Below the pieces are notes generated by a model. That model was not told the origin of the DNA. It did no database searches and saw nothing but the letters and a program-made list of their open reading frames with translations. The translations under genes were made by a program, and so were the position numbers. Below are positions 19,859 through 28,936 of a DNA stretch of 43,140 nt, in pieces. Origin of the DNA: an uncultured Nitrosopumilaceae archaeon (GTDB taxonomy: Archaea; Thermoproteota; Nitrososphaeria; Nitrososphaerales; Nitrosopumilaceae); contig CALCPD010000006.1 in NCBI GenBank assembly GCA_937897875.1, positions 1 to 43,140 on the forward strand, given 5' to 3'. Within the stretch, counting starts at the first letter, position 1, and the number at the start of each line of letters is the position of its first letter.

Positions 19859-20065
19859 TTAATGCCTATTTTTTAATAAATCAGATTTTTTTCTAGATTT
19901 ACTATTTCGAGGATGAGTTCTCAACATATAGCCACAACAAGGACACCAAAGTCCATCCCATTTGATGAATATTTCACATGTCTGACATCGTTTTTGATTA
20001 TTTGAATACCTACCCTTTCCATTATTTTGTGCCTTATGAGAAAAGCAAATTTCCTTACAAGCCAT
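19859..20065 (-). CDS. Small zinc-ribbon protein (start revised to ATG 20065)
   Basis: MACKEICFSHKAQ...CQTC...CPCCG; start overlaps the upstream ORF stop (ATGGCTTGTAA). Confidence 0.6.
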   Translation of the reverse strand: MACKEICFSHKAQNNGKGRYSNNQKRCQTCEIFIKWDGLWCPCCGYMLRTHPRNSKSRKKSDLLKNRH

Positions 20066-20216
20066 CACATACATCACACATACCACGAACATGATTTTTT
20101 AGATCTACTATATTTTCACAACAATTACAAATCGCAGTAATACTCAAACGACATGTTGTACACAAATCAAGTTCCCGTATCTCGCAACCACAAATTCTAC
20201 ATAGTTTGTTATTCAT
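20055..20216 (-). CDS. Putative 53-aa multi-CxxC zinc-binding-type protein
   Basis: Manual translation MNNKLCRICGCEIRELDLCTTCRLSITAICNCCENIVDLKNHVRGMCDVCDGL; absent from ORF track. Confidence 0.55.
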   Translation of the reverse strand: MNNKLCRICGCEIRELDLCTTCRLSITAICNCCENIVDLKNHVRGMCDVCDGL

Positions 20217-20239
20217 TTTAGCGAAAAAATAAAAAAAGC

Positions 20240-20545
20240 CTATTTGTTAGATAGGACAGATAAGATAGGCATTGCATCCCATTCATACATGGAATAATTT
20301 AAAATTCCAGAACAAATTTTATCATATTTTTTGAAAAAATCATCTGCTTCCATTTTTGTAGCCTCAAAAACAGCCATACCTGTCACATCATCATTAAATG
20401 GACCAGACCACATAATCTTACCTGCACTTTGCCAATCATCAGTTAGACTTTGGATTTGAGGAGCAATTCTTTCAATGTCTGAGAGATTTACTTCATCTTT
20501 AAACACTGTAATAATGACCCAGGGTTTTGTTTCAATTTGACTCAT
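20240..20545 (-). CDS. Hypothetical protein
   Basis: 101-aa ORF. Confidence 0.6.
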   Translation of the reverse strand: MSQIETKPWVIITVFKDEVNLSDIERIAPQIQSLTDDWQSAGKIMWSGPFNDDVTGMAVFEATKMEADDFFKKYDKICSGILNYSMYEWDAMPILSVLSNK

Positions 20546-20636
20546 GTTACTTATTCAAAAGTATCCTTTTTAAAATTAGGTATGAATCTACGACGTTATA
20601 ATATTTTTTTAAAACAAAATTTTAAAGTAAAATAAC

Positions 20637-21227
20637 TTAATTTACAAAAGCATTAATTTGATTTTCAATTAAATCATCAGAACTATCACCAGGGGTAAAT
20701 AGAATAGTGTCAATATGAAATAATTTTGCAGCATCTAAATTTTCTTGTTTGTCATCAACAAATAATATTTTTTTTGAATCTATTTGCTCACACACATACT
20801 GGTAAATTTCAGGATTAGGTTTGGACATCCTTAAGGAGTTTGAATAAAAATGATAATCAAAATCTTTGAATTGATTTTTATCAATACACATTGAAGTTTC
20901 AGGCGTAAGATTGGACAATATTCCAATAGTATGACCATCATTCTTTAGAGATTTTGCAAAATTCAACAAATCATAATTAATACTAGACATTTTTGAAAAA
21001 GTTTTACTAATTATTTTCTTATCAATAATATTATTTTTTTCAAGAACTAAATCCCAAAACTCACTTTCATTAATTTTTGACTCAAAGAGACTACAAAGAT
21101 TTGCATTATATTTTGACTTTATTTTTTCAAAAGGCTGCTTTAATTGAGATGTAATTTCATCATAAAGCCAATCATCATTCCAATTGATAATTACGCCTCC
21201 AAGATCAAATAAAATAACATTTTGCAT
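20637..21227 (-). CDS. HAD-family hydrolase
   Basis: FDLGGVIINW, GILSNLT, KPNPEIY, FVDDKQENL. Confidence 0.88.
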   Translation of the reverse strand: MQNVILFDLGGVIINWNDDWLYDEITSQLKQPFEKIKSKYNANLCSLFESKINESEFWDLVLEKNNIIDKKIISKTFSKMSSINYDLLNFAKSLKNDGHTIGILSNLTPETSMCIDKNQFKDFDYHFYSNSLRMSKPNPEIYQYVCEQIDSKKILFVDDKQENLDAAKLFHIDTILFTPGDSSDDLIENQINAFVN

Positions 21228-21292
21228 TACAAAATATTGAAAAATATATGCAAATAAAGAATTAGTTAAAATTAATTATTTGGCACTAGCAA

Positions 21293-21796
21293 TTAACTTG
21301 ATTTATGGCTTAGTTTTTCTAAGATTTTATCAATTTCATGTATGGCAAGTTTATCTCTACCAATTACCTCAAATTTTTGAAGAATAGATTCAAACAAATC
21401 TTCTTCTTCAATCTGTTCATGTACAAACCATTCTAAGAAAAAGTTGGTTCTGTGATCATTTTCATTTTGAGCAGTATTGATTATTCTATCAATGGCTTTG
21501 CTGACTTTTCTTTCATTTTCTAATGAAGTCTTACATGCTTGTTCTAGTGACTTCATTTTTTGAGCTGGTTTTTGAATTTGGGGTATGATGGTATCAATTT
21601 TGAGATCGTTAAGATATTGAATGATTTTCATCATATGCTCCCTTTCTTCTGTAGAATGATTTTTGAAGAAGGCTGCTGCACCATCATATCCGCTTACTTT
21701 ACACCATGATGAGACATATAGATAGTAATTTGATGCATTTGCTTCAATGCCAATCTGTTCATGTAATAATTCTAATATTTTTTTTGAAATTTTCAT
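21293..21796 (-). CDS. Ferritin
   Basis: EQIGIEANASNYYLYVSSWC, EEREHMMKII, FLEWFVHEQIEEE. Confidence 0.92.
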   Translation of the reverse strand: MKISKKILELLHEQIGIEANASNYYLYVSSWCKVSGYDGAAAFFKNHSTEEREHMMKIIQYLNDLKIDTIIPQIQKPAQKMKSLEQACKTSLENERKVSKAIDRIINTAQNENDHRTNFFLEWFVHEQIEEEDLFESILQKFEVIGRDKLAIHEIDKILEKLSHKSS

Positions 21797-21871
21797 ACAG
21801 TATGTTGAATTTTATTAAATTTAAGGAATTCTGAATAAAAATAAAAAAGACAATCAATTTCTAATACAAGT

Positions 21872-21964
21872 ATGGAGTTAATGGAAATAGTTATTCCTGC
21901 GCTAATTATTTCAGCAGTAGGAATTATGGTAGGTACAAGAATTTGGATAATGTTTAGAAAATAA
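21872..21964 (+). CDS. Putative 30-aa single-TM microprotein MELMEIVIPALIISAVGIMVGTRIWIMFRK
   Basis: Manual translation. Confidence 0.4.
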   Translation: MELMEIVIPALIISAVGIMVGTRIWIMFRK

Positions 21965-22052
21965 CTAAAATAGAAATATTTAGAAATTACCACCATGGCT
22001 TATTAAGAAAAATAAGTAAAATACAAGGAAAATTCACGTTTGTTGATGTTAA

Positions 22053-22133
22053 TTGGATAATGCAAAAATTGCGTTGATAGCAGGATTTGTTACAGTTGTA
22101 ACACTGTCTGTAGCATTACTTTTTGTAAGATAA
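22053..22133 (+). CDS. Putative 26-aa single-TM microprotein (TTG start) MDNAKIALIAGFVTVVTLSVALLFVR
   Basis: Manual translation. Confidence 0.35.
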   Translation: MDNAKIALIAGFVTVVTLSVALLFVR

Positions 22134-22194
22134 TTTCTGAAATCAAGATACAGATTTCCAGTACATTTGTTTAGTAGTAATTATTGAGAACAAT

Positions 22195-22515
22195 ATGAGA
22201 AAAACATTAGGGGATTACAATATTGAAAAATCATCATCATCAGATCTAAATAATATTAGCTGGTCACAAAAAAAACTCAACGAGGATAAAAAACCAAGAA
22301 AAAAGAAAATTGTCAAAGAAGGTCAAATGCCATCAGGTACAAATATCATTTACAAAAAAAATGAAGATAAAGAAATTCCTACTAAAAAATTATTTAAAAT
22401 AGATAATGAACAAAAAGGAGAAAAATCCAAAGAAGAGATAGGTAAAAGGCATGAAAATGTAGCCTCATCATTAGGTCAAGTAAAAGAAAAATCCTACAAA
22501 AGACCTGCAAGGTAA
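22195..22515 (+). CDS. Lysine-rich, probably disordered hypothetical protein
   Basis: 106-aa ORF. Confidence 0.55.
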   Translation: MRKTLGDYNIEKSSSSDLNNISWSQKKLNEDKKPRKKKIVKEGQMPSGTNIIYKKNEDKEIPTKKLFKIDNEQKGEKSKEEIGKRHENVASSLGQVKEKSYKRPAR

Positions 22516-22586
22516 ATATTTCAAAAAATCAACAAAGAGTTGAAACAGTTTTTATAAATAAAAAAATCAGATACAATCAAGTAAAA

Positions 22587-23390
22587 ATGTCCAGAATTAA
22601 GGAAAAATTTGATGAATTAGAAAAAAGAAATGAAAAAGCACTGATATCATACATCATGTTAGGATTTCCCAACGAAAAAGCTACAATGTCAACTGTAAGA
22701 GGATTGGTAAATGGAGGAGCAGATATCATAGAGTTAGGATTTCCATTTTCAGATCCTTTAGCTGATGGTCCAGTTATTCAAAACGCAAGTACCATTTCAC
22801 TTGAAAAAGGTACCAATGTTTCAAAATTTTTCAACATTGTAAAAAAGATTAGAAAAGAAACAGAAATTCCACTTGTACTTATGACATATACGAATATTTT
22901 ACATCGTATGGGCTATGAGAAATTTATCAAAGATGCAAAAAAAGCAGGAGTAGACGGATTCATACTTCCAGACATGTCAATTGAGGAATCAAAGGATTAT
23001 CTTCAAGCTGCAAAAAATAATGCAGATACAATATTTTTAATTTCACCAAATACGACTAAAACAAGAATAGAAAAAATTGCTAAAGCATCAACAGGATTTT
23101 TGTATCTTGTGGCAGTATTTGGCACTACAGGAGTAAAAACAGGTATCAAAAATTACACACTAAAAGCTATCAAAAATGTGAAAAAACAAACTAAGGGTAA
23201 AATTCCAGTGGGAATTGGTTTTGGAGTATCAACTCCAGAAGATGTTAAAAAGTATATCAAAGCAGGGGCTGATGCAGTAATTGTGGGTAGTGCATATTTG
23301 AAATTAATTGAAAAAACAAAACCAGTTGAACTTGAATCAAAGATTGCATCATTTACAAAAAGTCTAAAGAAACAAACAATTTCTCAATAG
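22587..23390 (+). CDS. trpA: Tryptophan synthase alpha chain
   Basis: ELGFPFSDPLADGPVIQNAS, TGVKTG, VGIGFGVSTPEDV. Confidence 0.95.
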   Translation: MSRIKEKFDELEKRNEKALISYIMLGFPNEKATMSTVRGLVNGGADIIELGFPFSDPLADGPVIQNASTISLEKGTNVSKFFNIVKKIRKETEIPLVLMTYTNILHRMGYEKFIKDAKKAGVDGFILPDMSIEESKDYLQAAKNNADTIFLISPNTTKTRIEKIAKASTGFLYLVAVFGTTGVKTGIKNYTLKAIKNVKKQTKGKIPVGIGFGVSTPEDVKKYIKAGADAVIVGSAYLKLIEKTKPVELESKIASFTKSLKKQTISQ

Positions 23391-23447
23391 TCAGCAAGTT
23401 ATCACACTAGTCAAAACATACAAAAACTAGATGTTTATTACAATAAT

Positions 23448-25049
23448 GTGCAGACGAAGTTTATTTTTGTCACAGGCGGAGTAATGTCCGGACTTGGAAA
23501 AGGAGTCACAACATCATCAATTGCAAAACTATTACAATTATCAGATCAAAAAGTATCTTGTATCAAAATAGATCCATATCTAAATTATGATGCAGGAACA
23601 ATGAATCCAATAGCCCATGGCGAAGTCTTCGTTACAGATGATGGAGGTGAATGTGATATGGATATTGGAAATTATGAGAGATTTCTTAATCAAGATATAT
23701 CAAAAGATCACAACATAACAACAGCCCAAGTCTATTCCTCAGTTATAGATGCAGAACGAAAAGGGGAATATTTAGGAGCATGTGTGCAAATAATCCCACA
23801 TGTAACAGATGAAATTAAAAATAGAATCAGAAAGGTTGCTGAAGATGAAAAATTAGATTTTCTAATTGTCGAATGTGGTGGAACAGTAGGAGATATTGAA
23901 TCACTTCCATTTTTAGAGGCATTAAGGCAAATGAGAGTAGAAGAAGGCCCACAAGGGGTGATTTTTGTACATGTTACACTAGCACCATCACTTGATGTAG
24001 TAGGAGAACAGAAAACTAAACCTACACAACACAGCGTACAAGAATTAAGAAGAATAGGAATTCAAGCAGATTATTTGGCAGTTAGATGTACAATGCCATT
24101 AGAAGAAAAAACAAAACAAAAAATTGCAATGTTTACCAATGTAACTCCAAATGATGTATTATCATGTCATGATGCAAAATCCATTTTTGAAGTTCCTCAG
24201 ATGTTATATGATCAAGGAATTATGGACTCAATATTTACTAAATTTGGAATTGTTGGAATGGTTAATGCGTCAGCTAATTGGGACAAATGGAATAAAATTG
24301 CTAAAAACATGGTAACCCACGATGATCAGAAAATAAAAATTGCAATGGTAGGAAAATATGTTACACTTGCAGATAGTTATGTCAGTGTTAATCATGCATT
24401 AAAACATGCAGGAGCAGAAATTGGAAAAGCAATTGACATTGATTGGATTGACTCAGAATCAATAACAGATTATAATCAACTAGGAAATTATGATGGAATT
24501 TTAGTTCCAGGAGGATTTGGAACTAGAGGATCGGAGGGAATTATTCAAACTGCAAATTATGCAAGAGAGAAAAACATACCATATCTTGGAATATGTTTTG
24601 GATTCCAATTAGCAGCAATTGCATTTGGAAGAAGTGTAATGAATTTGAATGATGCAAATTCTACAGAAATTAATGCAGAGACAACAAATCCAATAGTAGA
24701 CTTACTTCCAGAACAAAAAGATGTTTCAGATATGGGCGGATCACTTAGGCTAGGTGCAAACGAAGTAATAATTCAATCAAATTCAATTGCTGAAAAAATA
24801 TACCATAGTACAAAAATTAGCAAAAGACACAGACACAGATATGAAATCAATAAAGAATACATTCCAGAATTTGAAAAAAATGGATTAGTCTTTACTGCAG
24901 ATAGTGATGATGGAAAAAGAATGGAAATGTTAGAAATTCCTAGTCATAAATTCTACTTAGGAGTGCAATTTCACCCAGAATTCAACAGTAGACCAGGATT
25001 TCCCGAAGAAGCATTTTCGGCATTTATCAAAGCATCATCTGAAAAATAA
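23448..25049 (+). CDS. pyrG: CTP synthase (GTG start)
   Basis: [43 protein letters not shown]. Confidence 0.97.
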   Translation: MQTKFIFVTGGVMSGLGKGVTTSSIAKLLQLSDQKVSCIKIDPYLNYDAGTMNPIAHGEVFVTDDGGECDMDIGNYERFLNQDISKDHNITTAQVYSSVIDAERKGEYLGACVQIIPHVTDEIKNRIRKVAEDEKLDFLIVECGGTVGDIESLPFLEALRQMRVEEGPQGVIFVHVTLAPSLDVVGEQKTKPTQHSVQELRRIGIQADYLAVRCTMPLEEKTKQKIAMFTNVTPNDVLSCHDAKSIFEVPQMLYDQGIMDSIFTKFGIVGMVNASANWDKWNKIAKNMVTHDDQKIKIAMVGKYVTLADSYVSVNHALKHAGAEIGKAIDIDWIDSESITDYNQLGNYDGILVPGGFGTRGSEGIIQTANYAREKNIPYLGICFGFQLAAIAFGRSVMNLNDANSTEINAETTNPIVDLLPEQKDVSDMGGSLRLGANEVIIQSNSIAEKIYHSTKISKRHRHRYEINKEYIPEFEKNGLVFTADSDDGKRMEMLEIPSHKFYLGVQFHPEFNSRPGFPEEAFSAFIKASSEK

Positions 25050-25056
25050 TTAAAAA

Positions 25057-26055
25057 TTATTCAATTTTAGAAATTTCATAGATTTTTTGTCTTGCATCTC
25101 TAATGGAGACTTTCTTTTTGACATATCCCTTTTTTAACAAATGGCTCAATGCCAATCTAACTGTTCTATCAGGGAGTAATGTTTTGTTTGCCAAATCTTT
25201 TTGGGTTAACTCTCCCTCATACTCTAATGTTTTTAGCAATAATTTAGAACTTGGAGGCATACTAAGTAAATCTTCAGCAAGATGAACTTTTTTTGCTAAT
25301 GCAGAAATTCCAGTTGTATCTTTTTTTAGACGAATAATTTTTGCAGGCGGAATAAATTTAGAACACTCTACAGTCTTTTTGACTTTGTATCTGTCCAATC
25401 CATCCAATACAACCTCACAATGTAATCTAGCAGAAATATCATCAATTTCAATAAAACTGGAATTTGAAACAATTATTGGTCTTCGAGTTACATCAAGAGA
25501 ATTTACAGAAATTATTTCAAATACAGAAGAATCCTGAAACAATACAGGTCCTCCAACAGACATTGAATATGCTGAAGAACCAATAGGAGTAGAAACAATT
25601 ATCCCATCTCCATTATCATGCCATACTTCATCACCATTAACACGCAATGTGTGCTCCATCAACATGGCACTTTTTGATGAAAAAACAGCTACGTCATTTA
25701 AAACAGGATAAACATTTTTTCCATCAATTTTAACACCCAGTCTAGGAACTTCCTCAACACTGTAGTTTTGTTTTTTTAAAATATCAACATATGAAGAAAA
25801 CTCTCTTAATTCAATTTGAGCCAAGAACCCACTTGATTCACCTTCATTAATTCCCAATACAGGAGAAGTGGAATCAAAAGTTCTATGAAAATAATTTCTA
25901 ACTCCCTTATCTCCGCCTAAAACAATAATGCAATCAGCAGATTTATTTTTAGATTTTGTAATAGTAAAGGAATCAATATCAGCACTACTTAGTATTTTTT
26001 TGATAGTTTTAGAAGCAGATTCTGAAGTTCCAGAACCATAGATACCAATTTGCAT
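25057..26055 (-). CDS. nadK: NAD kinase with C-terminal helix-turn-helix-like extension
   Basis: VLGGDKGVRNY, GDGIIVSTPIGSSAYSMSVGGPV; C-terminal LLLKTLEYEGELTQKDLANKTLLPDRTVRLALSHLLKKGYV. Confidence 0.85.
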   Translation of the reverse strand: MQIGIYGSGTSESASKTIKKILSSADIDSFTITKSKNKSADCIIVLGGDKGVRNYFHRTFDSTSPVLGINEGESSGFLAQIELREFSSYVDILKKQNYSVEEVPRLGVKIDGKNVYPVLNDVAVFSSKSAMLMEHTLRVNGDEVWHDNGDGIIVSTPIGSSAYSMSVGGPVLFQDSSVFEIISVNSLDVTRRPIIVSNSSFIEIDDISARLHCEVVLDGLDRYKVKKTVECSKFIPPAKIIRLKKDTTGISALAKKVHLAEDLLSMPPSSKLLLKTLEYEGELTQKDLANKTLLPDRTVRLALSHLLKKGYVKKKVSIRDARQKIYEISKIE

Positions 26056-26095
26056 TAGTGTACAATCCCTAATTGAGGAATAAAAGAATAATGCA

Positions 26096-26968
26096 TCATA
26101 AATCTCGAAAATCTATTAAATTATAAAAATAAGAACCATTATTTTCTATATCACCTTTTTTAGGAATTTTTTGCAATCCGACATTATTTGATTCAAGTGC
26201 AGCCTGTGCAGAGCCTGCAGCAAAACAAAATGCCCATAGAAAGTCTTTCTCCTTTATCATAGTACAAGTGAAAGTAGAACAAAAAATATCTCCAATTCCA
26301 GTAGTATCATGAACGTGTTTATTTGGTAATTTTAAAGAGTAAACTCTATTTTTTACTAAAATTGAAACATCAGTTTTGTTAGTTAGTATCACATGCTCAA
26401 TTCCTTTTTTTTGTAATGCTAGCATCATTTCATCATGAGTACCTTCTACAATATTTTGACCTTCTTCAGGGTTAATTTTAATTGCATTTACATTTGTTAA
26501 ATCAAGATCAGTTTTTTGAAGAAAAATATTATTTTCAGAATCCTTTTGTCTCAAAAACCCTTGAGGATCTAAAAATACAAAATCAGAATTTTGTTTAATT
26601 TTTTTAAAAACATCTTGAGAAATTTCATGAAATATAGGACTAACAATATGTGCATCTGCATTAACATCAGAGTATTCTATTGGCTCACATTCATTTGCAA
26701 TTTTTAGAGTTCTATCACTACCAGTGATTGAAATTGAAAATTTAGTAGTATTTTTGCTCGAATCAGGATTGATTAAATTAATTTTATTGTCATTCAAGTA
26801 TTGTTTTGGGAAGTCTGCACCATATTTTGTAAAAAGATCAACATCAAATTTTAACTCACGTGCCATTAGTCCACAGTAACATGCAGCACCACCAATTTGT
26901 TCATAAGAATTCTCTGCAATTGAAATAGTATCTAGTGCACAATGTGAATAAATTGCTATTTTTTTCAT
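26096..26968 (-). CDS. PfkB-family carbohydrate kinase (start revised to MKKIAIYSH)
   Basis: IGGAACYCGLMA, HDTTGIGDIFCSTF. Confidence 0.85.
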   Translation of the reverse strand: MKKIAIYSHCALDTISIAENSYEQIGGAACYCGLMARELKFDVDLFTKYGADFPKQYLNDNKINLINPDSSKNTTKFSISITGSDRTLKIANECEPIEYSDVNADAHIVSPIFHEISQDVFKKIKQNSDFVFLDPQGFLRQKDSENNIFLQKTDLDLTNVNAIKINPEEGQNIVEGTHDEMMLALQKKGIEHVILTNKTDVSILVKNRVYSLKLPNKHVHDTTGIGDIFCSTFTCTMIKEKDFLWAFCFAAGSAQAALESNNVGLQKIPKKGDIENNGSYFYNLIDFRDL

Positions 26969-26994
26969 TTCTTTAGTTTTTAGACATAGTAGAT

Positions 26995-27111
26995 TTAGTT
27001 TTTTGCATTTTCTTTCTTCTGACATTCATCACATAGTATCACTCCTTTAGAAAGATGCAATTTTACACCAGAACTGAAACAAATATGGCATAATCCCTCC
27101 AATTTCACCAT
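26995..27111 (-). CDS. Putative 38-aa CxxC microprotein
   Basis: Manual translation MVKLEGLCHICFSSGVKLHLSKGVILCDECQKKENAKN. Confidence 0.5.
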   Translation of the reverse strand: MVKLEGLCHICFSSGVKLHLSKGVILCDECQKKENAKN

Positions 27112-27228
27112 TAGCTATTAGGCAAACTAGGATTAAAAGATGAAGTAAATTTTATCAAAATTTAGGCATAAATACATGATTTTTAGTAAATTCTACAAGA
27201 TTATAAGTAGGCAAAATGGCTCAAATTT

Positions 27229-27516
27229 ATGCCACTTAAACGTGCAAGTAGAGGCCGTACAAAAGGAGGAAAAGGATCATCAGGAACAGTACAATGTACA
27301 AACTGTGGTCAAACAGTTCCAAAAGACAAAGCTAAGAAGGTTACTTCAAAATTGAATTTAGTTGAACATACATTAGCAAAGGAATTACGTGCACAAGGCG
27401 CATACATCGCATCACCAACAGTTTTGAAACACTATTGTATTTCATGTGCAGTTCATTTCAAAATTATCAAAGTTAGATCAGAAGATAGTAGAAGAAAACG
27501 CGGAAAACTACGATAG
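27229..27516 (+). CDS. rps26e: Ribosomal protein S26e
   Basis: KRASRGRTKGGKG, VQCTNCGQTVPKDKA, HYCISCAVHFKIIKVR. Confidence 0.92.
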   Translation: MPLKRASRGRTKGGKGSSGTVQCTNCGQTVPKDKAKKVTSKLNLVEHTLAKELRAQGAYIASPTVLKHYCISCAVHFKIIKVRSEDSRRKRGKLR

Positions 27517-27518
27517 TA

Positions 27519-28112
27519 TTATTCTTTAATATTTTTTGCAGTGTAAATCATTCTTTGTATTAATGTAATTCCAGCTATTATCACTACGATAACAACTGCA
27601 TAATCCATAAAACCAATTATGCCAATTATTGCAATTACCAAAAGTCTTTCAGCCCTTTCACCAATCCCAATTCCTTGAAGTTTTATGTTAATTAAATCAG
27701 ATTTTGCCCTAGCATAACTAACTAACAAAGACAAAGTGATTGCAAGCAATACAAGATATGGTTCGGCATATCCACCAACTAAAATTCCTAAAAAGATTGC
27801 AACTTCAGAAATTTTATCAAACATTGAATCAAGGTATTCACCTTTTTTGGAAGTCTTGCCAGTTACTCGTGCCACCTGACCGTCAACCATATCAAAAAAT
27901 CCTGAAACAAGTAACAAAATACCTCCAATAATTAATCCAAATTCCATACCCATACCATAAACAACAGCAGAAGCTAATGCAATGATGAGACCTACAACAG
28001 TCCAAAAGTTTGGAGATAATCCAGTTGCAGCAAATCCTTTTCCAACCTTTTCAAGTGCAGGACGAAGAGATTCACGTAAATTATTTAACACAAAATACAC
28101 CCAAAATACCAT
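27519..28112 (-). CDS. CDP-alcohol phosphatidyltransferase family protein
   Basis: DMVDGQVARVTGKTSKKGEYLDSMFDKISE (DGxxAR...G...D...D motif), multi-TM. Confidence 0.9.
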   Translation of the reverse strand: MVFWVYFVLNNLRESLRPALEKVGKGFAATGLSPNFWTVVGLIIALASAVVYGMGMEFGLIIGGILLLVSGFFDMVDGQVARVTGKTSKKGEYLDSMFDKISEVAIFLGILVGGYAEPYLVLLAITLSLLVSYARAKSDLINIKLQGIGIGERAERLLVIAIIGIIGFMDYAVVIVVIIAGITLIQRMIYTAKNIKE

Positions 28113-28213
28113 CTAATAAAGTAGATTGTAACAAACGAACCCGTCTAATGACCAAATTAAGCAGAAAGTTTTAGAAATTATTTTTATGACTATTCTTCAT
28201 TACTCGTCAATTT

Positions 28214-28858
28214 TTATTTTTTCTTTCCTTGTTTATCAAAACCATCTTTGTTGAATCCATCTTTTTTGAAACCATCTTTGTTGAATCCAGCAGTGTTAAA
28301 CAAAGTATGAGTTACAAAGTGAGTACCATCTTTATCAAAACTATTTTTATCATACCCATATTTGTTGAATCCATCTTTATCATATCCTAGTTTGTCAAAA
28401 CCACCTTTATCAAATCCTTCTTCATTGAATTTTGTTCCAGTTGTTTCATAATTTCCATCTTTGTTTAATCCAGCAGTGTTAACTAAAGTACCAGTTGCTA
28501 TGTGAATACCACTTTTATCATATCCATCTTTATCATATCCATTTTTGTTAAATCCATCTGCATAATACCCATTTTTATTAAAACCATCTTTGTCAAATCC
28601 TTCTTCATTGAATTTTGTGTCAGTTGCTTTGTGATATCCATCTTTGTTGAATGGTGTTCCAGTTGCTTCATAATTTCCATCTTTGTTTAATCCAGAAGTA
28701 TTAACCAAAGTACCAGTTGCTATGTGAATGCCATCTTTATCATATCCATTTTCATCATATCCATTTCTACTGAATCCATCTTGATCATATCCTAGTTTGT
28801 TGAATTTTGTTCCAGTTGCTTTGTGATATCCATCTTTGTTGAATCCATCTTTACTCAT
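28214..28858 (-). CDS. Low-complexity F/Y-[DN]-K-[DN]-G repeat protein
   Basis: Many degenerate 5-aa repeats such as GFNKDGYDKDG within longer units ending IATGTLVNTxGLNKDGNYEATGT; no obvious signal peptide. Confidence 0.85.
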   Translation of the reverse strand: MSKDGFNKDGYHKATGTKFNKLGYDQDGFSRNGYDENGYDKDGIHIATGTLVNTSGLNKDGNYEATGTPFNKDGYHKATDTKFNEEGFDKDGFNKNGYYADGFNKNGYDKDGYDKSGIHIATGTLVNTAGLNKDGNYETTGTKFNEEGFDKGGFDKLGYDKDGFNKYGYDKNSFDKDGTHFVTHTLFNTAGFNKDGFKKDGFNKDGFDKQGKKK

Positions 28859-28880
28859 AACAGAATTTCATGAATGGGAT

Positions 28881-28897
28881 TTAGTTAAGGTAACTAA
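28881..28897. promoter_or_regulatory. Perfect inverted repeat TTAGTTA-AGG-TAACTAA upstream of the repeat-protein gene
   Basis: 7-bp arms, 3-bp spacer, about 23-39 bp upstream of the start codon. Confidence 0.5.
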
Positions 28898-28936
28898 TTA
28901 CAAAATAACACGAGAATGCCCAAGTCAGACAGATAA

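Noticed and set aside
28498-28690. ORFs 28498..28680 (-) and 28502..28690 (+) from the ORF track
   Set aside because: Low-complexity shadow frames of the repeat-protein gene.
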